From Plazaster borealis (Eukaryota; Echinodermata; Asteroidea; Forcipulatida; Labidiasteridae), in contig CM037462.1 of the NCBI GenBank assembly GCA_021014325.1, forward strand, positions 18,620,135 through 18,684,134: a stretch of DNA of 64,000 bases. Direction: 5' to 3'. A program made the translations under genes and the position numbers. A model generated the notes under the pieces. That model did not search any database, was not told where the DNA came from, and saw only the letters and a program-made list of their open reading frames with translations. This document shows, piece after piece, positions 34,263 to 48,782 of this stretch (position 1 is the first letter of the stretch; every line of letters starts with the position of its first letter).

Positions 34263-36325
34263 CACAAATTCAGATGTTCCCAAGACTGAGGCTGGTTGGA
34301 AAACAGTCTGATGACCCCCTGAAAATGGCATATTGGTGCCTAGGTAGAATATAGGGAGCCAGACGCTAAATGAGGCCGATTGTAATAATGCTTCCATTAA
34401 CTGCTCACTCTTCCATATAATTAAAAGCCAACTCCCTTCCTTTACAAGTCACTGTGTCTTCCAAACTCTTTGTCCTCGGTTCACATCTAACCAGAAACTT
34501 CGTACAGTCTCCAACAGTTCGAGTTGCTGTAAAAGCCTCTAAGAGCGGTAATGACTTGACTATAATTCCATGTGTCCTAGGTTCAACATTCACCTTGGAT
34601 TGCGTTTTGATGTCGAACTTTGACATCAGTATCTGTCCCCCCCCCCCCCGAGTCACCATCATGTGTGAACTACCTAATGTTCGTTTAGTGTTGCCAACCT
34701 TCGCTTGTCAATGTGTAAATAAGTGGTATGTTCGTTTTTCATCCTTGTTTCAAAACAGTGTTCCCGGTTCAGGTCTCAGCAGTGTTTCCAGGTGTACGGA
34801 TATGGGTCTAAATTTGTCAACTGAGTTTGTCAACCTGGATCAGAGGAGATTGGTGATTTCACAGTGGGGTTTCAACGGGAATGTGATGGCGACACTTATT
34901 TTGGATATTGGAGGTCTGTGGTTCACATCTCCTCTGTGACGTGACCGGCATTGTGATTTGTGTTTGACAGAAAAGGACCCGAAACTGACGTTTTATTCGT
35001 GTGTTTTTTTAAATCTACAACCTGGGTTCGAAATGGTAGGTTTCAGTCTTGTCGTAACAGAGATCCTGGCTTTGCCCCATATAGGTTTGGCTACTTCAAA
35101 ATCTCAAATCAAAGGTCTTTTTTTAAACCCAAATCGACATGTTGCCTTTAAACATGTTGTGAAAATGACATCAACCTACGCACTTTTGCATCAATACATA
35201 GTCATTATTGTATTTATAGAAATATTCCTGTAGTATCTTCAAAGTCTACAAAATGACTAGCTCAGCTCGGGTATTTAACATTGATAAATAAGTAATAGCT
35301 TAACAAAAAGGAACAAATCCACTGTGAGACCGAGGTCAGTCGTACGATAAAAAAAGAACAACTGGCCTATATACAAAACAAACGACAGAGCAGAGTAATA
35401 ATGGTCCAGACATTGAACAAAGCCCACGCTCCTGTAGAAAATTTATATATTTTTTTTATAGAAAACAACAAAGTAAAACAAAAACATAACCAATACAGTA
35501 TCTGAAAACACAAGTGAAGCTTGCCGAATGCAGTTTTAATTGGTGCGGGTATACAGTTGGGATTCAACGATTTGGCGACTTAATAGCACTGTACAGTAAG
35601 AGGTATATAGAACAGTGAGTAATCGAACCACTACTTGGCGTTACAGAGTGTAATTTTAGCCCACCAGGGTCCGAAGCATTTCAAGTTAAACTGATGAGGC
35701 CTCGCGACCGCTATACGGAGAAAATTGCCAGCCACAATTTAGGCACTATAGGTGAGATATCCAATGTTTCCTTTATCCATAATGACAAGTATAACTTTAA
35801 AAGTTAACCGACTACAGTGTTGATTTTAAATAAATGAGGAACAACACTGCTCCAAAATGGGTAGAGATTTTTGGGGCAACCCCCCCCCCCCAATAACTTC
35901 TGATTTATAGCTTTAAAACGTCAACAAACAGGTAGGGTTTATACTTTACTAAAATACATACAGTTAATTAATACAATACATACAGTCAATGATAGACTTG
36001 CTGGAATTCTGGTATTTCTTGTCCTGCGATATTATCTTGTATAACATCAAGGTTGTTTACAATACAAGAGATTCTCATAATTTCTCAAACAACTTTTATA
36101 TACTGGAAAATGTATTTGGGTTTTTTTACGGAATGATGAGACTGATGAGAGGCAACGAGAAATAAACAAAAAAGGGACCAAGAAAAAAAAAATTACGATT
36201 TTTTTTTTATTGTTTAGAAAAACTATAATTTTGTTAAATAGAACATAATAATTCTGTTCACCTTACCTTGGTTGGTCTTTTTGTCAGGCATCATGATGGA
36301 CGTCTTTCACAAAACAAGAGCAAAG
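34263..36325. other. Noncoding stretch with a 161-codon open frame
   Basis: The frame at 34454-34939 (+) begins with GTG and its first ATG is 50 codons in. A second frame follows at 34958-35233. I find no domain, transmembrane pattern or splice context that supports coding. The sequence is unusually rich in GTTCACATC/GGTTCAA-type words. Treat as undecided. Confidence 0.4.
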
Positions 36326-36332
36326 CAACAGC

Positions 36333-36372
<40 letters not shown>

Positions 36373-36481
36373 CCAACACCACCAACAACAACAACAACCA
36401 CCACCACCATAACACCACCCCCACCACCACAACAACCACAACAACAACAACAACAACAACACCAACAACAGCAACAACTGC

Positions 36482-36521
<40 letters not shown>

Positions 36522-36575
36522 CCAACAGCAACAGCAGCACCCCACCAACAACAACGATAACAACACCAACAATAA
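36326..36575. repeat. Compound (CAA)n/(ACC)n simple repeat
   Basis: About 250 bases of CAA, CAC and ACC triplets with few interruptions. It is open in several phases on both strands and yields poly-Q, poly-T or poly-V/L/C strings. It is a microsatellite, not a gene; no unique coding sequence adjoins it. Confidence 0.97.
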
Positions 36576-38125
36576 CAAATCTGAATGTATACCTTTAAAG
36601 ACCCGTTAATTTCTAATGGTTGCAAGAATCCGCAACGATACGACGTATTGTATGTTGGCAACCCATGCACTTCGATACACACGATACGCATGTTTGCCAA
36701 TCCGCAGTAAATAAATACACCCAACAATATGCACTAGCTTTTAACTGTTTCAGTAATAAAACTATACGCTGTACACACATTATAACAACGGGTTGTTCTT
36801 TAATACTGCCGTACTCGTTATTTTTCCCCCAACCTACGACGTCGCGTTCATGTATACACACTCCAGTTTTTTTTATCTAGGTCGGGGGATTAGCAGCGGC
36901 GGCTACTCAAACGGCCGCCGTGGCAAGCCGGGGACCGCCTCCCCCAAATTACGCTGATTGGCAACTCCCGGACAAGGAGGCTCACGGCTGGTTTGACTGG
37001 AGTGTCGGGCAATGAGATTCGTTAAGGAACATCAGCAGTTGCTTTAATTGACTGTTAAGGGTGCACAGTTAAGGCGACGGTAGATAACGACGTTTTCACC
37101 TGTGAACGCTGACAAGCTAATGGCCGGCTACTTCACCGCCCGTCATTCTGGCTTCTGTGTTTTTTATTTGATTTCAACGAATTGAAATAAAATCCATTTC
37201 TCCTCATTCACCTGGAATGAATGGAAGTGGATATTTTGTCAGCGGAACGAGGAAGAAAATAAGTACAAAGTGCTTACAACAGTTTAAGTAGGGTCAACAA
37301 GATTTCTGCTGTTTGTAATCAAATTGATTTATAATATGCAAACTATAATCACCGTTATTAAGTGTATAATCCAGTACTAAGTCCCTTCGCTTGAAGAAAA
37401 AGTGAGTATGACGATCATCAAATCAAAGAGGCAAAAGCTGTAATCATATTCTGTTTCAAATATGATCATTATCAAACTTTTATCATATCATGATTAAAGT
37501 GAAGCATGATGATGTTGTTTCAGCTCCTATTCTAAGCCGGGGACTGGACAAAAAATGTTTTATTACGAACAGAATTGCAAGTAAAACAAGTTTTTTAAGT
37601 GCTTATTAAAGATACGGACAGAACTACCTGGTGATGTTTTGTAAATAATTGATACGTGAATTACACAACTTAGTGATTGTTTATAAGTTTGATTAATCAT
37701 AATTATTATTAATATTAAATAATATCGTTCTGTTGTTTTCTTTTAGTGCTAAACAACAACACCTTTTGCGGTGTTTGCTGACATTAAACAACACCAACGA
37801 GCACATCAAGCTAAAACAAGATGAAAGAAAACAAAAACACAAAGGGAAAACGGAAATACCTTTTTTTCTGTAAACATCTAGTTTTTCGATAAGTAAAAAA
37901 AAAAATATCGCAAAAATATTGTGCTAAGCAGTTCATCCACATGTCAACAGTGACAAACAGGAAGCCGGAGGGAAAGGAAGCGAAAGAAATGCCCATTATG
38001 TGAAAAGAAACTTTTCTTCGTAATAAAAATGGGACGGACTCGATCGATTGACTATAATGATTCCTCTGAAATGTATTTCTTTTTCAAGACATCGTACACG
38101 GGTGAACAACCTTCTGACAAGGCCG
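36576..38125. other. Noncoding, includes a GC-rich block at 36883-37150
   Basis: The block contains GGGGATTAGCAGCG, a hairpin GGCGGC..GCCGCC (36897-36918) and the homeobox-like word CTTTAATTGAC. It lacks open frames. Such islands in the desert around a developmental gene are often conserved enhancers; this is inferred. The remaining DNA is AT-rich. Confidence 0.4.
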
Positions 38126-38501
38126 TTAAAGGCACTGTACACGTTTGGTAATTACTCAAAATATATATTAACATAAAAACTTACTTGGTAACGAGCAACG
38201 GAGAGCTGTTGATAGTATAAAACATTGTGAGAAACGACTCCCTCTGAAGTAACGTAGTTTTTGAAAAAGAGGTAATTTCTCACTAAAATAATAAAAGACT
38301 TCAGGCCTGAAGCCTTTTATTCCTGTCTGAAAGCACACACATTTGTACAACAAGGATGTTTTTTCTTTCATCATTTTCTTGCAATTTCGATGACCAATTG
38401 AGCCCAAATTTTCACAGGCTTGTTATTTTATGCATATGTTGGGATACACCAAGTGAGAACACTGGTCGTTGACAATTACCAAACGTGTTCAGTGCCTTTA
38501 A
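38126..38501 (-). mobile_element. TTAA MITE, family A, complete (A9)
   Basis: TTAA at 38126 and 38498, ends TTAAAGGCACTGTACACG and CGTGTTCAGTGCCTTTAA. The centre CTTCAGGCCTGAAG is a perfect palindrome at 38299-38312, the same type as A4 but cleaner. Noncoding. Confidence 0.95.
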
Positions 38502-41500
38502 TACGTTAAACATAGAGAAAACTTCCCTGTAAAGAAAGGTTACATGAAAACTGCAATGAAACCATACACAGGCAATTTATATCAGAAATACCTGATTTGA
38601 ATTGCCTTGATATTTTCGTTGGTTCAGTGTGTCCCTTTTTTTCTGTGTCTATTTAAAGAAAGCGTAATTTACATCAAATTCTGAAATTGGTGCGTGTGAA
38701 ACCAAACAGAGAAGCCATACCAATATAATATCGAAAACTCGGTAAGATTTTTCGTGTGAAAGAAGTTGCCGAAGAAAACATGCGAAACCCTGTTCTACAT
38801 AAATATTTTTAGTAATAGTTTGGAACACTCTATTTTACTTGGAATGGCCGAGTCGTTTTTGTATTGGGATAAAGTATAAACAAACTAACAACAACCTGCT
38901 ATTGTTGATATTATTTGTGTATTTGTGTGTTGGGTGTGAGCGGGGGCGGGATTTACAAGAAATTATCAGCAAGCCACTTTATTTCATTATAAAATCTGAA
39001 ATTTGTTGATAGACCACTCCGAAAACAAACAAATTATTAGAAGGTTCTCGTGAGAGAACACGGAGGAAAAATATTTGGATGGTTTTTGGAGGTCAGTTTT
39101 ACCTTTTGTCAACTGACCTGGATGGACTTGGAAGGGCGGGGGGGGGGTGTTTGTCAAACAGAAAACACTGTAAGTGTTTCTTTACTTATATAAGACTGAC
39201 ACTATAATACAATTTTGTATAAATCCAGAATGCTGTGTATTAACTTATATTTTCTTTATAAGGTCAAATAACCTATAGTAAAAAAGAAAATTTTGCTTTT
39301 GCTTTTCAAGTCAAAATCAAATCAAATCTACAGAGAATCTTCAGAAGATTTTTTTTTTCCATTTCTTTCCCTCCCTGGTGTACTTCTGGGAACGTCACTG
39401 GAAAAAAATACACCGCACGGTAAAGTCTTGAAGTGCGAGGGCATGTCGGAAATTAACGACTAACAGTTCCCTAATAAAGACTGCTCGTTTAGTCAAGTCT
39501 CATGTGATAGTTGACGCTAATAGAAACCGCAGTATCGGGAAACTAATCGATTCTTCCGCGGCATTTATGGAGTCTCAGACGGTTAGTCACGAGTCGAATA
39601 CCTTAATATCAGTTTGTTTTGCGAGGATCAAGCCTTATAACTCGCTTAGTTATCAGCGTTACTCCAGTATCGATCCCCAAGCCTCGAGTATAGAACAAAT
39701 CTCCATGCAAGACTCAATCTTCGCAAGGTCACACTGAACTCGTTTACACAATTATAAAAAATATATACATATACACAAATTTAAAAAACAATATAAATTA
39801 AACAAGTATATCTTATTTTTCTTGGAATCACAGAGAAGCGTGACCTGTATATGTCACACCTCCAAGGTTCTAATGGGTATAAATGAAATATAGACCAAGT
39901 TGCAAACCCGTCAAAAATCGAAAAACCCTGATAACGGATCGATTTCGAGCCTATATATTTCGCAAGTGATATCCATTCGATTTGTTTATCTTTCTATCGG
40001 CTTTGACGTGTACACGTTGCTCAAATCTTTCTTTATACACTTTTGATCAGATGTGTTTGTCAGCATCAATTGGTCGACCTACATTTCCATAGATACAATG
40101 TGTGAAAAGTGACAGATTATTCTCTTTATACTGTAACAAAACAATCACTGAGATAGTTCCATAGCGCATCCTAGTTTTCAAGGGAGAGAAAAAGTGGCAA
40201 ATGGGATTGTGTTTGCGATGCGTTATACAATGAGAGCATAGTGGCAATGGCTCCATTACATTAAGCTGATAATCACAACACGTTGATTAGCACAAACAAA
40301 TTATGCTTAGCAGAAACGGGTTACCAGCCTAAAAAAAAATGATCATGTTTTACACTGTTGTCACTGATGCCCTCTGTTTATACATTCATCTGTTTCTAAA
40401 CTTTACTAAGCGAAGATATTTGCTGTGCGAAATCGTTTCCGTAACAGCATGTTAGTTTAATTTGGTTGAATGGAAAGTAAATTCATTCCTATACCCCAAA
40501 ATTGTCAATAAACACAACATTAAGACCATTGAGATAATCTTATTGAAACATTGAACGGAATTTAATCCAAATGTGAGGACTATGCTCATCTAGAAATAAA
40601 AAATAATATTTTAATTCAAAGTTTTGTCCGAAAAACCCCAACAATCATTATAAAACCAATCATATAACACTATAGCCTGAGAATGACATGTTTCAACGTC
40701 ACGCTCGCAATATACAACAAAACAAAAAAACAAAATGCAACGAGTACAAGAACATACACAAATATTATTAATAAATGGTGGTCCAGTTTAATCAATCTGG
40801 CCCTTATAAAAATCACTCCATAGACCGTGGAGGCTGCATCTGCCGTAGTAGGCTAATGGTGTTGAGTTGAAACAATAATTTCCAGATATTTTGTAACTAT
40901 ACAGTCGCCGGGGTACTGACAATGGCGACATCAACAAACGGGTAGCTTGTACGTTTCGATGTAAAGCCTCTATAAAAACCACGTCTCCCATAACAGTGTC
41001 AAAAAATGAGGGTTGTGGTTGTTGGATCTTCCGTAGTTTGACACAAGAAGGCATTGTAAGACCTGCATAAGGTGCCGCTACACAATATCAATCACCATCG
41101 AGAACAGTGTTTACCGTTCGTGCGGCACTGCCGGGGCCCCGTCAATGCAACCGGCTACAGAGAGGGGAAAACGGAGGCATTTCCAAGCCCGTTTGCACAA
41201 TTCGCGAACGTCTATATACTTGTTATTTAGCGTGTAAACTCGTGAAGATTGCCTGGGCTGGAGAGCTGGAACTACCGGGGAAGTACACGATGGATAAACT
41301 GTTCTCGTGCGGGAATCAAAACCCAGCTTTGAAACCGTGTCTTTTCTTGGTATATTTTTTATTATATAGAACATTGTGTGTTTAGTGTTGTTGAATGTGC
41401 AGTGTCGGTTGAACGGCTACCGGAAAAGCAATAGTACAGACGCGGTCACAGCACCGTGTGACTGTTGGGCTGTAGAGTCATTCCATATAACAGAGTCCCG

Positions 41501-44000
41501 AAATTAAGGAGTAAACCAACACAATGAAGAATGATGGAACACTTGGCAGATGTCACTGGACGCGTGGAATTGGAAAGAAAAAAAAATCTAAGGAAAAAAC
41601 CGGTATGTTGCAAAACAAACTCGGGTACAGACTGGCTTAAAAATGGCACAATGTGGGGGAAATAGGTATATCGGTGTTATGGTGAAACGATTTTTATTAT
41701 ATACGTCGGGTTTATAAACACAAGCATGGAGGATCTGTGGTTATTGGAATGGTCCGCGGTGGAGCTTTCAGGGAATCGATTTCGTATTGGTGGCTTTAAG
41801 GTAAGGGTATTTACCTCATCGGTGGCAGCAACCATAAACTGCTGGGGGTTTTGTGTAAGCCAGGGAGAGTTGTTGCCACTCCGTTACTGATTCTATATAC
41901 CGAGAGAATGAACCCAGCGATGGGAAAAATTCCGGAAATTAGAGGCGATTTTTGACAATGAGGCGCGACAGTGAGGCATATATCCACATCTGATCGCAGG
42001 CCCCGTGAACTCTGGATAAAGCACTGATTCTTTACAGTTGCAAGAATTTTATCCTTTGAAAAAAAAGCACTTTCAAAAAAATGGTTTGTTAGAAAACTGA
42101 AATATATCTTGCGATCGCCAGATAAAATCAATCAGTGATTTGTTAGTCTGGAAAGCTGATTTGCTATACACACCGTCTGGCTTGTTGATTGTTCACCAGA
42201 CAACAAGTTAAGCACAGGTCTACCACTAAGTTTATACGCAGTCATCAAAACTCGAGTGCTCTATCCAAGTATTTTTAGATGTAAAAAGTTAGCATTTGTT
42301 GCACCCATCCTCCCGACAGATTCTTCGTCTGAAATGCTACCATCACCCTCGAGAAAATGTAACCTTTTATTAGTCTGGAATTTGGGTAGAACAGGCCGAA
42401 ATGTGCATTTAAAAAAACATAACACAATGTAGCACGAGGTTTAGAAATGGGATTTTACTAATTCTTCAAAACAAAAAGTATGGCATCATTATTTTCCGAA
42501 ATCGAGATTTGAAGCAAAATAAATTCTTAAGAGTTTGTTTTTTTGAAATGCATGTATTCCACAAACCAATGCTGTGTTTATTCTCCAATTCAGACCAAAA
42601 TCCTTTTTATATAAATATTTTAAATTAACATTGTTTGAATGAATGTATATATAATCTTTTGAAAACAAAATTTTCCCATCACGTTTCTAAAAAAGATTAT
42701 TTTGAGCAATATAACACTATCATTTCCTGGGGAAAATTATTTGTTTTCTCTCTATAGTCTTAGTGACTGTGACATTTTGTTTATCAAAAGTAAGGCCGTT
42801 TTGTGGCTTCAAATCTTTCATCCAATAAATGGGGATTTGATCTGCTGAAATTAAGTATTTGATCTTGGCTTAGTTCATTTTTCTAACTATACTAAAAAAC
42901 ACTGCAATTACATGATATATTATAGCATGTGTTGAGGTTAACGATAGCTTAAAAATCTAAAGAACATCTATACCCCCTTTGGAGTTGATTTTTTAAGGAT
43001 ACGTAGTTGTAGCTATTCCAATTTATTCCACTAATGAGAAATCTTAGTTCCAGAAAACACCGAGTCGTTGTTCTTCTTTTTGTTCTTCCTCATAGCAGAG
43101 TAAAACAAATCTCATTATTATAGCCTTCTATGAACACTTCTCTGAAGTCATGCATTATTGCGAACATTCATCAAACTAATTTTGTAAAAATATTAATAAT
43201 ATTTCAACGGGAATATCCATCATAATGAATGTGGTTTGAAAGCTGAAGTGATGAGCATTTCTTTTACTGTGACTTTTTACAAAAACTTCCGGAAAATTTA
43301 ATTGGAAAAAAAAACTCCATTTGATTGGTCTCTTAAATTAAACGATTGATTATGCATAAATTTAAACAAATTTTTAGTAAATATAAAAAGCACAAAATGA
43401 AAAAAACATGACTGTCTTTTACTCTATTTATAAAAAAAGATGACTTCATAATTGTGCCTATACATTTGGTAGTTAATAATGTGAATTCGTGTAACGAGAA
43501 ACCCTATATAGGCTAAATGTCATCTCAAAAAAGGCAATCCCCTTAATACTAGTTGATAATATTTTATTTAAAATAAAACAATAAATAATAAATTGACAAT
43601 GTGTTCTGTCCATTAAAACCTGCCCTTTCATTTCACCGCCAAAAAAGAGAGCTCGTCCACCGTAGATTAAAGCCACTTACCCTTTGCCCACAATATACTT
43701 CATGAATATTCAAATCAGATGTAAGTGATCATAAATATTTAAATCCGAAACACTACAACAGTGTTATCTTATAAAATGCATGAGGGCCAATAAATGTTGA
43801 TTATTGTTAAACATGGCGCAGTCTGCAATTTACAGATAAACTAAAGAGTGCAAATCCGCCTGAAGGTTAGGGGCAGGGAAACGCGCGCTGCTGCATATGG
43901 AAAACATAAGTGTACATCACTTTGTGGACTTGTAAAACCCACTCCGAGACAGAAAATTAAAGTAAATGACAAGAAACAAAATCATCCATTACCGTAATTT
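38502..44000. other. Long noncoding AT-rich stretch
   Basis: 39480-39740 and 41100-41360 are less AT-rich and contain open frames of 77-92 codons without domains. 40285-40420 contains a weak family F relic (TTATGCTTAGCAGAAACGGG, GGTTACCAGCC). A 106-codon minus frame at 41811-42131 starts at TTG. No gene is supported. Confidence 0.45.
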
Positions 44001-47000
44001 AGATAGAACAAGTTGTAATCAAAACTTCATCTTGTATCAACAATCACCCCCCCCCAAAAAAAAAAAAAAGTAAAACAAAAATATCTGGACAGTTCTTGTG
44101 AAATTTCCTAACGCTTTGGATGTTTAGGCGATAATGCCAATGTACCAACACCTGGTGTGAGGTTTTGCTTTTCCAAGTCTGAGAACATGTATAAATTCAA
44201 TTATCACATTTTGCTTCTGTAATGTAATTCTTTAACAAAATAACGATTTTAAAAAGTACAACGTGCAGGTTAATGCTGTCGGAACTGCTTTACAAGAAAG
44301 TGTGGTTCGAGACGCACGATTTTTAAACATCGGGGGAAATAAAGCTTGGAAATCAGCATGAAGCGATATACAGTCCTCTGGTTATTGCATGGTGGTGTGT
44401 CTTTTTGGGCTTTGAGGCCCCGAAATTCAATCTGCTCCATGCTCATATTGATGGGTTTTTTAAAACAGTTTTTTTCTTCTTCTAAATGCTTTGTTTTGGG
44501 GCAAAAGAGATACCGGAGAACAAAACCATGGTGCCACTCTTCAACGGAGAACTGTGTTTTACAATTTCTACTAACTCTCACCGAGAATTATTCGGTCATA
44601 TCCTTTTGCAAATGGAAGCTTAACAAAACAGGGTCAGTTAAAGATATAACTTTTAGAATAATTATAATTCACCTTATAAATTGGGTGAAGAATAATAATA
44701 TCAGGAAATTTGATCAGGAAAAAACGCTCTATTATCTTATATTTAATAATATTTGTATACATTTTTAGCACTGTTCTTTAAGTTTTGTAAAATATCGTAC
44801 TGCTTTTTCAAACGACTTCCCGCTAAATGTAATAATTTATTTGTATTTATTTTATTTATTTATTATTAATTTTTGTTTTGATATTTTATCATCTTACAGT
44901 TTCCTTTAATGCACAGGGGGCCACCATGTTAACTGTTTTCTGTAGCGATTAATATCAACTGAATTAAATTGATTTGAGGGCATTTGAAAAGCAGTACACA
45001 GACCGTTACTTAAATAGCAAACTCGATTAGCGATCCGTGTGCGTTGGTTTTTTATTGTTCCGACTGACTATTAGCGATCATGACAGCTTCACGTTAAGCA
45101 GATTTCATAATCGAGTAATTGCCAGTGTTGTTTTATCTAGTTAACCTGGATTGGTGAATCATAAACGTTTAAACAAAGTGATACACACACGCCGCTTTTG
45201 TTTGTGTGTGAGTATTTTTTTCCTTTTTTCTTCCTTTTTTTTCTTCTTGCAAACACGCTACCGCATGACCAAGGACGCTGTAATTAGGATTGATGGAAAC
45301 GCAAAATATTAGTCATGATCAACCAATTTTTTGACGAAAATGGCACTTGAAATTTTAAAGGAACTGTATCGAAAATAATACAAATTCCCAAGCGGGAATA
45401 TCTCACAATAGAAGAAACCAACGAGCAAGGGATGAAAATAGTTATGTTTTACGGTAAATTGCCTCACAATTATAACATGGTGTTTGAGAATAACATGTAA
45501 TGTTGTGAAATACACGGCACGGGTTGTGGTGTAACAGTTTTCTGATCGTAAATATCCAATTTTCTTGTTCGTCGTGGAGCTGAGAAATCAACAAGTTGGT
45601 GGATGAATTTTTCCCCTTTAACATTGGGAGGTAGCGATGACAGACGAGCCAAGATGTTTGCAATCCTTTGTGGTGAGGACCTCGTCACCTGTTTGTGAAC
45701 GAGTTTACACCGCAGTGTATGAGATTCACTTTGAATAATTCCAATATCACCAAATTCACAATTTACTTTTTTTTCAATTTTGAACAACCTGTACATAATT
45801 GATGATGTGAAATCACAAGTCCTCCTTTGTAAAAGCTTTCTTAAAATTTTAGAAATAACTGTCGGGGATGTCAGCTCGTTTTAGGGTGCGTCCTTAAACG
45901 TGAAAATAGTCAACATTAAGACTGTTTAAATGGACTTCACATCTCCGTGAAAAAAGGGCATAATTGTCTCGTAAACAGTCAGCTCTCACACCTCTCTTTT
46001 GGTAAGGGTCGCAGGATGCAGCAAGACTACCCCTAAACTCGTCGGAACAATCGCTCGATGTAGCAATTGCCTATACATGTTCCCAAGTCAGTATTTTGAT
46101 GTTCGCCAAGCCAGGTGGTGGTGCACTAATCAAAAGAGACTCGATTAAACTCAGTGGAAGTTACACCCCTATATGATCACCCTTGATTAAAGTAATAATA
46201 ATATATTTTAAATCAAAACATTTCTATTTTGTCACGGGGGGCTCTGATTCCTATTGTTTTTATAGTCATCTTCATCTTTAGCGTCCAGGAAATTCTTTCC
46301 AAGACTTCGTCAGAGGTTTGATTAGTCTGGCTTCAACTCACAACAACTCCTTGTCTGTTATTTTATTTTTAGAATTTTTTTCTCAGAAGCTAAAAGGAAA
46401 TTGTCTTAAATTGGTGATGAGAAAGTCCTTTGCGTCATCAGAACCCTTGCACTTTACTTGACATGAGGAAGGTAAACACAACAGACATGAAATGCAGCTA
46501 CCAAATCTTGGAACTGGCAAAAAGAACCGGTTGGAGTCAACTATCCGCAAACTAAAACCTATGAGGTATTTTTTTTAATTGAATCAAGAGGTAAATTCGT
46601 GGAAGTCCAATGTGTATGAATTGTATCATGGAGGAAGGAAAATAGTTGCATGATTGTATCAACGACTGGATTCATACAGGTACGCTGTGGTTTCTCGAGT
46701 GCATCAATGGAACACCGGGTGGTGATCAATTTTAAATTTTTACATTCCTCAACTTCCTGCATAAAAGCAACAGGTCGAGCGAGATTTTTTATTCCTTCAG
46801 TATTTACACAACGATGACAATATCACAACCGAAAATGGGTAGAGTAGAAATTTCTATTCAATAATCTGTGCGTCTCTTTAAGGTATGATACATGATTGGA
46901 AATAATCGAAACAATAGATCAGTTTGGAGTTTAATAATGGTGTTGTTTTTGTTTTATGCAAGTACTGATTATCCTGAAAGTGTTCCCGCCAAAAAAATAA

Positions 47001-47561
47001 TTCCGTGTGCTGGAAAATTGTCCTCAATACTCATTGCCAAATCATAACGAGGACACGATCAGCATGTACGGCATCCCCAATCGAAAGCATTAACCAAATA
47101 TTCGGTGTTTTTTCTTGGTGAAATGACCGCAAAAATTTGAGGATTTTCCCCACAGGTTTCTGTGTGGTATAGGCCTAATAACAAAAATATTAATTTAAAA
47201 TAGTGTATCATTGCTCCAGATTCAGTAGTGTTTGTCTAAGGTTTAAAACGGCGACCAATCTACCTCTATTTTGTAACACACCTATACACAGACACGAAGC
47301 TCATAAAACACAAGACGTAAACGTTTTTCTTTTTCTTGACAGACCGAAGACAAATAGTCCTCTCTTTTTTTTTTTCTTCAATTTTTTTCCATACAAATTC
47401 CTGTATAACATTCACATTCATATACATGGCCAACAGATGTATTTAAGGTTTTTTTATCACAATATAATTGCACAATATTATACACACAGGATCCAACGTC
47501 ATTGAGCATCGTTGAACATAATAAAGTGTCTCAGAGCGACCCACCAACCGAGTCAGGCTTT

Positions 47562-47598
<37 letters not shown>

Positions 47599-48470
47599 CC
47601 CGCGGTTACTAGATTGCCCAACCAATTGAATGGAAAAAACTACCTGTATTACACAATTTACCAAATCACACCATTAAAAAGGACAAGCTCAGTTACTGTG
47701 TGCTAAATCTAAAATGCAGTTTGTGTTGTATAAAGCTACCCCTTGGTTGTTGTCTCTAGGTCAACCAACAACATCACTTCACTAGAGTTCCAAGTTCATT
47801 TTGCAGTTTAGTTGGAATACACATTTTGAACTTTGAGAATCCATCCGTTTTTTAAAGCAATCTCGAGTGTTGGTTTTTTAGGGAGGGGGATCCAGTGAAA
47901 CAAGTACTTTTTTTTGTCTTCGACAATTCATGAAATCTTTTAAAAGGAATATATGTTCACCTGATATCAGTAAGAAACTGTCTCCAACATGTTTTCTGGA
48001 CAAACTGACTTCGTTTTGGAAGCCCGTTGAAATGCCCACTTCCGCAGTAAACCCAAACGAAATTGCTCTCAATTTTGCCCGCTTGACCGGGATCATTTTT
48101 ACCAAGAACTCTGCAATGAAATTATTTTATTGGGTGCCATTTGTGTCCTACATTTTATCTTTCATCGCCATTATTCATTCTAGTTTGGAGAATTCTGAGT
48201 GGGGGGGGGCTCATTTTAATTGGTAAGATTAGTAAAGGCGAGTTCAAATAACCCTTGATTTTGTTTCCACCACAAGGCTTCATTTTATCCCGTTTTGAAC
48301 CTGTGAAAAAACCCTATAAAATGATCTAAGGCTGAACAACACTGCTCCTGGTTTCGGGTGAACACGCCCGTGGACACGCGAAATAGGAGTGAAGCACTGA
48401 CTGTTATACTATTAATAGTTCGAAAGACCAAATAAGTTCTAAGGTTATTATTTCCGTTCAAATTCTGTCG
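44001..48470. other. Long noncoding AT-rich stretch
   Basis: Candidate frames: 44346-44768 (+, starts at TTG), 45470-45796 (-, 108 codons with a true ATG at 45796) and 47930-48226 (+, ATG, 98 codons). None has a motif I recognise, and all lie in AT-rich DNA. A minus-strand TTTGGCGGGAAC site is at 46982-46993. (AT)n lies at 47564-47597. Confidence 0.45.
47564..47597. repeat. (AT)n microsatellite
   Basis: About 17 uninterrupted AT dinucleotides. Confidence 0.97.
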
Positions 48471-48479
48471 GTGTTTTTT

Positions 48480-48782
48480 TTTTGGGGTGAGGGGTTTCCT
48501 AATGCCTGGGCAACACCTGCGAGAAGAGGCGATTCTATAACTCCGAGGACGGCAGTGCTTGCCGGGCCGCCTGCCAGAGTGGGCCAGGGGCTATGCGGCA
48601 TAGCACTCGGTTGCAACCGGTTGTACATGAAACCCAAAACCCGCGACACACGAGTTGTCTTTTCAGTGTGCGGTGGGCGGTGGGGCGGCCATCCAGGGTG
48701 GGCCTGCCGGCCAAAATGGGAAAAAAAGGGGGTGGCGGTAGATATTTTAATAACAACAATAATCATCATCATCATCATCAAG
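48480..48782. other. Isolated GC-rich block ending in (ATC)n
   Basis: About 270 GC-rich bases inside AT-rich DNA, ending AATAATCATCATCATCATC at 48762-48780. The abrupt composition change and the triplet tail suggest an inserted retroelement fragment. I recognise no reverse transcriptase motif. Frames on both strands (74-121 codons) overlap and are probably spurious. Confidence 0.35.

Noticed and set aside
34454..34939. 161-codon open frame
   Set aside because: GTG start, late first ATG, no domain; kept only as undecided sequence.
36268..36727. Poly-Q, poly-V and poly-C frames on both strands
   Set aside because: All derive from the CAA/ACC simple repeat.
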